Made by a program: the position numbers and the translations under genes. This document shows positions 58,956 to 64,000 of a DNA stretch of 64,000 nucleotides, in pieces. The notes under the pieces were generated by a model. It searched no databases. It had not been told where the DNA came from and saw nothing but the letters and a program-made list of their open reading frames with translations. The number at the start of each line of letters is the position of its first letter. Positions within the stretch are counted from its first letter, which is position 1. Source of the DNA: Lepiota brunneoincarnata (lineage: Eukaryota > Basidiomycota > Agaricomycetes > Agaricales > Agaricaceae); NCBI GenBank assembly GCA_023014365.1, contig JAEBUN010000045.1, positions 248,001 to 312,000 on the forward strand, given 5' to 3'.

Positions 58956-61900
58956 ATTATTTGTCCTGTGTGTAGTCCAAAAATTCTGTGCAGTTGACTT
59001 TCCACCAGAGCTGCCATTCCAAAGTGCCTCCCTTCAGAAGGGCTGCCAGTGGTAGAGGTTGAAATAATGGCCACCTAGTTGGAAAGAGGGTTATGCATTG
59101 TGGTCCTGAGAAGCCAAATAACGCCTCTGATGGGACATTCCAAGTGGGAGGTGTAAATTGTAGTTTGTAGGTGTAGATTGTGTATTGTGTATATAATGAA
59201 GGCAGATAAGTGGGGCTAGAAGGCAAGTGTCACTGCATTTATCTGTAGCAAGGCATCCATGAAGGAGGGAGTTGGGAGCCCATGGGTGTTGCGGTCGTCC
59301 CGCAGTCCTATCTGGGTTAGTAGAAGAGGGGACGATAGGTACTATGTCAGGGTCCACCTCTACAGAGTGATTAGTAAGGTGTTATGGATGTGATTTAGGT
59401 TGGAGCAGGACATACAATTAGCGGGATGAGGGAGAAGCCATAGGAGAGTTACGAGGTCAATTTTGTGAGGATTGAGTGCCAACCTTTCCAGTCAATTTTC
59501 CCAAAAATACATCTGAGTCCAGAAACTGTTCAATCGGCATCGGACTGAATATCTCCCGAGCTGGTGGCAAGGTCTGAACGAAAGGTTGGATAGGGATGGG
59601 ATAAGCTCCAGACTCGCTCATGGCCAAGTTTGAGGTCAGGAAATAATTGTGCTGCTTCTACAATGTCCTCCATATTCTACGGCTAGTGCAAGGAATGGTC
59701 TGGGTTCTTCAAGCAAAGTCTTGAGCCAAGTTCGTTCCTGTATCCAAAGACCAGAGAGTTTTCTTCCCTTCGAGAAATTTCTCCTTGAGTGATAAGCCAG
59801 TACGAAATTGTAACAAATTTGTGAGAACATCCTCCGAACTAATAGCATGATCACATTGGCTCCCCTGTATTCTACTCCACCAAAATTTAAAGATCTTGTG
59901 GTTTTCATTGTCACCACGGTACAAAGACAGAATCTCTCGTTTGAAAGCATCCTAATTTGGTCCTTGAACAGTAGGGCAGTTCCTCTAGATCTCATACTCC
60001 TTCTGGTCAAGGTTGTGTAGAGGTCATCATCCGGCTGTCCACAGAAGTCGAGCAAAGCACCTCTCCATAACGAATTTTGAACGAACCCTCAACAAACGTT
60101 GGTACGACGATTTTCCCAAAAAGGAAACACTCGGATTTTCGGTTCAAAACACTGTGCCCTCCTGGCTCGCCTCTTTCGTTTCCCTACTCCTCTGAAATGG
60201 ACACGAACACTGCCCGTAGAATATGGAGGAATTATAGGACATTTTAACTGAACGGTAGTTAGTTTTCACCGACTTTCTTGTGTTATTCTTTCATCCTCGT
60301 CTTCTTCCCTTTCCACTTTGTTCTTTGATATTGTAAGGACTTCCTCTCGGCTGCGCGAGGATGTCACGATTGTATGGGTTACTCTCGTTCCTCCATTTAC
60401 GTAGAAACCCGCTCCTTATCTCAGCTACGTTCTCTAGTTTTTACATACTTATCACTCCTTTAGTTCACAGACTCGTAGAAATTCGGACACGTAGAACTTA
60501 TAAGATACGCGCCACGTAGTTACCGAAATAAACGTCTTTTACCCCGAACTCAGTGGCAGCCTTACAATATTCCTGTAAAGTTTCCGGAGAATACGCTGTA
60601 GAAGTGGCTACCCAGCTGCTCGCGTAGCCGAGCACACCGCCTCTCCATAACGATTTCGGACGAACATCAACAAGCACCAGTACTGACAACTTTCCTAAAA
60701 AGGAAACATGTAGCCTTCGGATCAAATTATTTCGGATCAGGAATATCCCCCCCTCTTCCTGACCCGTCTCTCCATTCTCTGCCCCTCGGTAATGAATGAG
60801 GAACACTGCCTGTAGAATATGATGGAAATCTAGGACATTCTAAATGAACGGTAGTTAGTATTTTCCGATTCTCTTGTGCATTCTGGCCTTCTCATCCCTA
60901 TTCCTTCTCCACCTGTTTCTTTAATATTCTTTGTAAATGTTCCGGAGCATACACGAGCTCCACGGTCCCTAGAGTATATATACTACATGTATTCTGTAGG
61001 GACCTCAGTTAACACGATTTTAACTCACATCCAAAGTCTCTTTCTCTCTCTCTCTCTCTCTCCCTCTCTCTCTCTCTATCTCGCTTCGTTTCGCTTCGTT
61101 TCGCCTCGCCTCGACACCTCAGCTATCCAACTCGCTCAGTATACGTCCCCTCGTCGCCTCGTATCGTCTCAAGCCCACGCGTTGAGCGGTTTTATTTAAA
61201 TCGCTCATTTTCTACCTGATTTCACTACTCTACCTACAGAATCTGGGTTGAAGCCTCAGTGACAGACGGATGCTGTCGCGCTCGCATCACCAAACCCCTA
61301 ACACCCCAGTTTTTATTCTTTCAATGCGAACTCCACCGTATCTGGGATATACAAGGTGTATGTAGTCTGCGGGGACTTCAGTTAATTAACAATTTTACAT
61401 CGCCTGAGAAGTCCTTTCTCTCTTTCTCTCTCTCTCACTGTTTCGTTTCATTTCGCCTCGACGTCTCAGCTATTGGAAGTTCATGTCTGGAGCCGTCACA
61501 GTAGTCGGTCAATGCATGACCAAAATGGCCAAGAATCTGATCCACATGTACGAGAATAAGTTGTGTGACTTGTTTGCGAAAAAGTTGACCCAGTACGGAT
61601 GAAAACCCTGCATCCCGATGAAACACCCATGGGTGCATGCGTGTTTCATTGTCAGCATCATGGACTGCCGGTTCGTAGGGCTCAATGAGGAGGAATGTGC
61701 TTGTTAAACGTCTTCCCCCTGTCATTTCAAGCTCATGATCAAAAACCACATTGATGAGGCCTGCACCCCAGGCTAAACGTATCAGAGCCACCCCGGGGAC
61801 ATCGTTCCTTCCATTTGACCTGTTGGGGAATGAGTCAACATGTTATGTGTTGACCGGCAAATATGGGACAAACCAAATAACTTATTCATGAATGATTGTT

Positions 61901-62119
61901 GCAGTAGGTAATTGTGTCTCTCAAATGTAAAGGACCTCCAGCCATGTGTAGACAAACGGCTGGCATGGACTCGTAAGTCAATCGTTAGGAGACTTCGTTC
62001 GATCCTTACCTCTCGCCTCTCACCTCTTTCCTCTCGCCTCTCGCCTCTCGCCTCTCACCTCTCGCCACTCGCCTCTCGCCTCTCACCCTCTCGCTCTCAT
62101 CTCTCACCATCCAACCACG
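58956..62119. repeat. duplicated non-coding region
   Basis: 60040-60270 and 60620-60870 are diverged direct copies (ACCTCTCCATAACGA, TTTTCCCAAAAAGGAAACA, CTGAACGGTAGTTAGT). A second pair is 60985-61100 and 61345-61455 (GGGACCTCAGTTAA / GGGACTTCAGTTAA followed by CTCTTTCTCTC runs). (CT)n at 61043-61080 and a CTCTCGCCT array at 62010-62095 are simple repeats. No gene supported. Confidence 0.65.
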
Positions 62120-62584
62120 ATGGCTCGGCGTATTGCCAGGAGGCCTGTTGAATATCACCCCAGACCGTTCAAGGTAGGTAACCGTTCGGTATCCCATCGT
62201 AATACATACTCACGGAACTGTTCCAGCGCAGACACCGCGTGGAAGTTCACATAAATCGTCGCTGGATTAAAGCAACTTTCCAGCGGTACGACTATATGTC
62301 TAGGAGGATTGCTGGAGTGGTAAGTTCTAGGTTCCTGGGACCAGCGTAAAAATCTAATCGCCTGGGCAGCGGAGACATTTTTGCATTGGCGGTATGATCA
62401 TTACTGACCATGACGGGGAGAGAAGGGTACATCCGTTGGCCGAAATCCGAAGGCTATTTGGTAGGTAAGTACAATGTTTCATTTCCTGTGGGGGTAAGAT
62501 TAACTGACCCTCGTCGATCTTTCAGATAGATTCCCTTTAGATAACGTATATGGAATCCCAGCCGTGCCCGCCATTTTGGTCTGA
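62120..62584 (+). CDS. small spliced unknown gene
   Basis: Exons 62120-62173, 62227-62319, 62370-62461 and 62526-62584 join in phase (introns of 50-64 bp, all GT-AG) to about 98 residues. The product is strongly basic: MARRIARRPVEYHPRPF, RRHRVEVHINRRWIKATF, RRHFCIGGMIITDHDGE, DRFPLDNVYGIPAVPAILV-stop. Clean splicing argues that it is real. An alternative 3' part exists (see the entry starting at 62550), so the last exon could belong to a longer protein. No family recognised. Confidence 0.5.
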
Positions 62585-63105
62585 CGAAGAGAAGGGGAAC
62601 GGAGGTTGTGAGTTTCCCTGATGTCGTGCTCTGAGTGAGCATGCGCTAAATGTGTCAACAACCCATCAGACAAGGCATTCCTGGACGAGGATACCCAGCA
62701 ATTTTTTCTCCGTCACAGTTGGAAATGGCTCGGACCTGCTCCAGGTAAGCACACTCCTAGCTCAACAATTCATGTATCATTTGTGTAGTACGCGATCGAC
62801 ATTCACCCCCCGAAACGCGACGAATCCGAGTGATTGCCACCGAATTGCACAGAATCTCGGAAATGGCCAGGACATCCAGCGTGGTGTTAGCTAGCTTGAG
62901 CTCAGGCCGGATGAGTATATCTCCCCCGTCCTTGCATTGCATCCAACCTGACCCTACCTGCCTTTGTAGTGTATCGCTTGCCAGGATGCTATTGCCCAGG
63001 TACTGGTCTTATCAACGTCACTTCTCCAGCCACGTCTAGAGCCTCGCTCAAATTCATGTTCGCCGGCATGGATACCGCTACTGTCCGTTTACTGTAACCA
63101 CTTGA
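62550..63105 (+). CDS. possible second small gene or alternative 3' part
   Basis: A different frame from ATG 62550 (MESQPCPPFWSDEEKGNGG) continues in phase over exons 62670-62744 (KAFLDEDTQQFFLRHSWKW) and 62789 onward (RDRHSPPETRRIRVIATELH). It may end at 63039, or splice further (CIACQDAIAQ, then SLAQIHVRRHGYRYCPFTV-stop at about 63103). The start overlaps the last exon of the preceding model in another frame, so one of the two models is probably incomplete. Confidence 0.35.
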
Positions 63106-63669
63106 TTGAGCCGGCGCTGTGAGCGTGCTATCGAAACTAACTCCAGAATTTATGACTTCAGCGCCGAGCAGTTCTGGTGGGGTATTTACCACATAGTGAG
63201 ACCGTGCATTCGATACTCCTTGTACCTTTCCATGACGTTATTCTGAATATACAGTGACGTTTTGTCACAATTTTATTTTAATACTGCTTCAGGCCTACCA
63301 AAACCATACCATGGCTCTAACGGTGGGATTGCCGAAATGTGTGTCTTTCAGTACCTATCCATTTTAGAAACACTAGTCAAGCTGGTTTTTTTTGTGTATA
63401 CCTTAAACCTGATCCCGATAAGGATTTGATATGCCGCTTGCATTATTGAGAGTATAATTATATTTGATAACTCAAACAAAAAAAAATCTGATATCCCATT
63501 TGACATACCAGAATATTCTGTATGATATGTATTTGATATGTTATGTGGTTTATCAAGTTCATGCTCAGGTTATAAATAAAATACTATTTCAACACTCCAT
63601 TTGTCGTATCAGTTCGCTGGCGCAGTGAATAATAATATGCGGAATGCGCCGAGGTACGTGTCAATGTGT

Positions 63670-63830
63670 ACGCGCCTGCCATATGGGGGGTGTGTGGTTG
63701 CACGCCTGCCGTATCGGGGGTATGTGGTTGCACGCCTGCCGTATCGGGGGTGTGTGGTTGCACGCCTGCCATATTGGGGGTGTGTGATTGCACGCCTGCC
63801 ATATTGGGGGTGTGTAGTCGCTCCCATAGT
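63670..63830. repeat. 30-bp minisatellite, five units
   Basis: Units of GCACGCCTGCC(G/A)TAT(C/T)GGGGGTGTGTGGTT. Open in several frames on both strands by unit length; not called as coding. Confidence 0.92.
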
Positions 63831-64000
63831 ATCAGAAATAGTCAACGGTAGTACCATCCATCCATGCCTGCCAATACCATATCCTTATGGAATGTATGTT
63901 GAAACTTGCATTCTATCTGGAAATGCGTGGACACTTGGGCTGCACTGGCGTGTGAGATCAGAGGCGCATTGATGGCAATAGCGCGCGATGAGGGAAGAAT

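Noticed and set aside
61960..62020. tRNA-like block with a GTTCGATCC B-box match
   Set aside because: No convincing A box, acceptor stem or anticodon arm can be folded around it.

Overview
This window reads as nuclear DNA of a filamentous basidiomycete (Agaricomycetes; a Rhizoctonia/Ceratobasidium-type genome is my best guess, not proven). Genes are broken by many roughly 45-70 bp GT-AG introns. The protein families are fungal or basidiomycete types: a MEF2-type MADS box, a Zn2Cys6 regulator, FunK1 kinase, APH-like kinase, OrsD/RecQ proteins and a TET/JBP-like dioxygenase. TTAGGG-type telomeric repeats sit inside retroelement copies.

Layout. 1-3.1 kb: no supported gene. 3.1-4.9 kb: MADS-box regulator. 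4.9-9.7 kb: empty spacer. 9.7-17.5 kb is a compact 'normal' gene block: Zn2Cys6 regulator (minus), a divergent glycolipid-transfer-type protein, a protein with four putative Zn-binding repeats, and an APH-fold kinase-like protein that lacks its DFG-type Asp. 19.0-21.4 kb: FunK1 kinase with three frame breaks. From 21.5 kb on the window is accessory, repeat-rich DNA: a decayed solo Penelope pLTR, minisatellites and dispersed repeats, a small frameshifted gene (26.1-26.6 kb), then a 1,713-codon gene (28.7-34.3 kb) whose nine exons join in phase into one OrsD zinc finger - tyrosine-recombinase-like - RecQ helicase protein. Next come an unknown gene (34.6-36.2 kb), a TET/JBP-like 2OG-Fe(II) dioxygenase (37.8-39.2 kb) and a JmjC-like dioxygenase (39.7-42.1 kb).

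42.1-48.5 kb is a head-to-tail tandem of two endonuclease-less Penelope-like retroelements on the minus strand. Their repeated ends carry telomere-like repeats and an intact hammerhead ribozyme core (two intact copies here and one decayed copy at 21.6 kb). 48.5-54.2 kb is dispersed repeats and a palindromic hairpin family that also sits inside introns of the next gene (54.3-59.0 kb, large, unrecognised). 59-64 kb is mostly duplicated non-coding sequence, with one or two small spliced genes at 62.1-63.1 kb and a 30-bp minisatellite at the end.

How it fits together: the left third is ordinary gene space. The right two thirds look like a mobile-element and subtelomere-like compartment in which retroelements, a recombinase-helicase gene and two possible DNA/chromatin-modifying dioxygenases are neighbours. 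All gene models are read by eye from splice signals and frames; no search was run.
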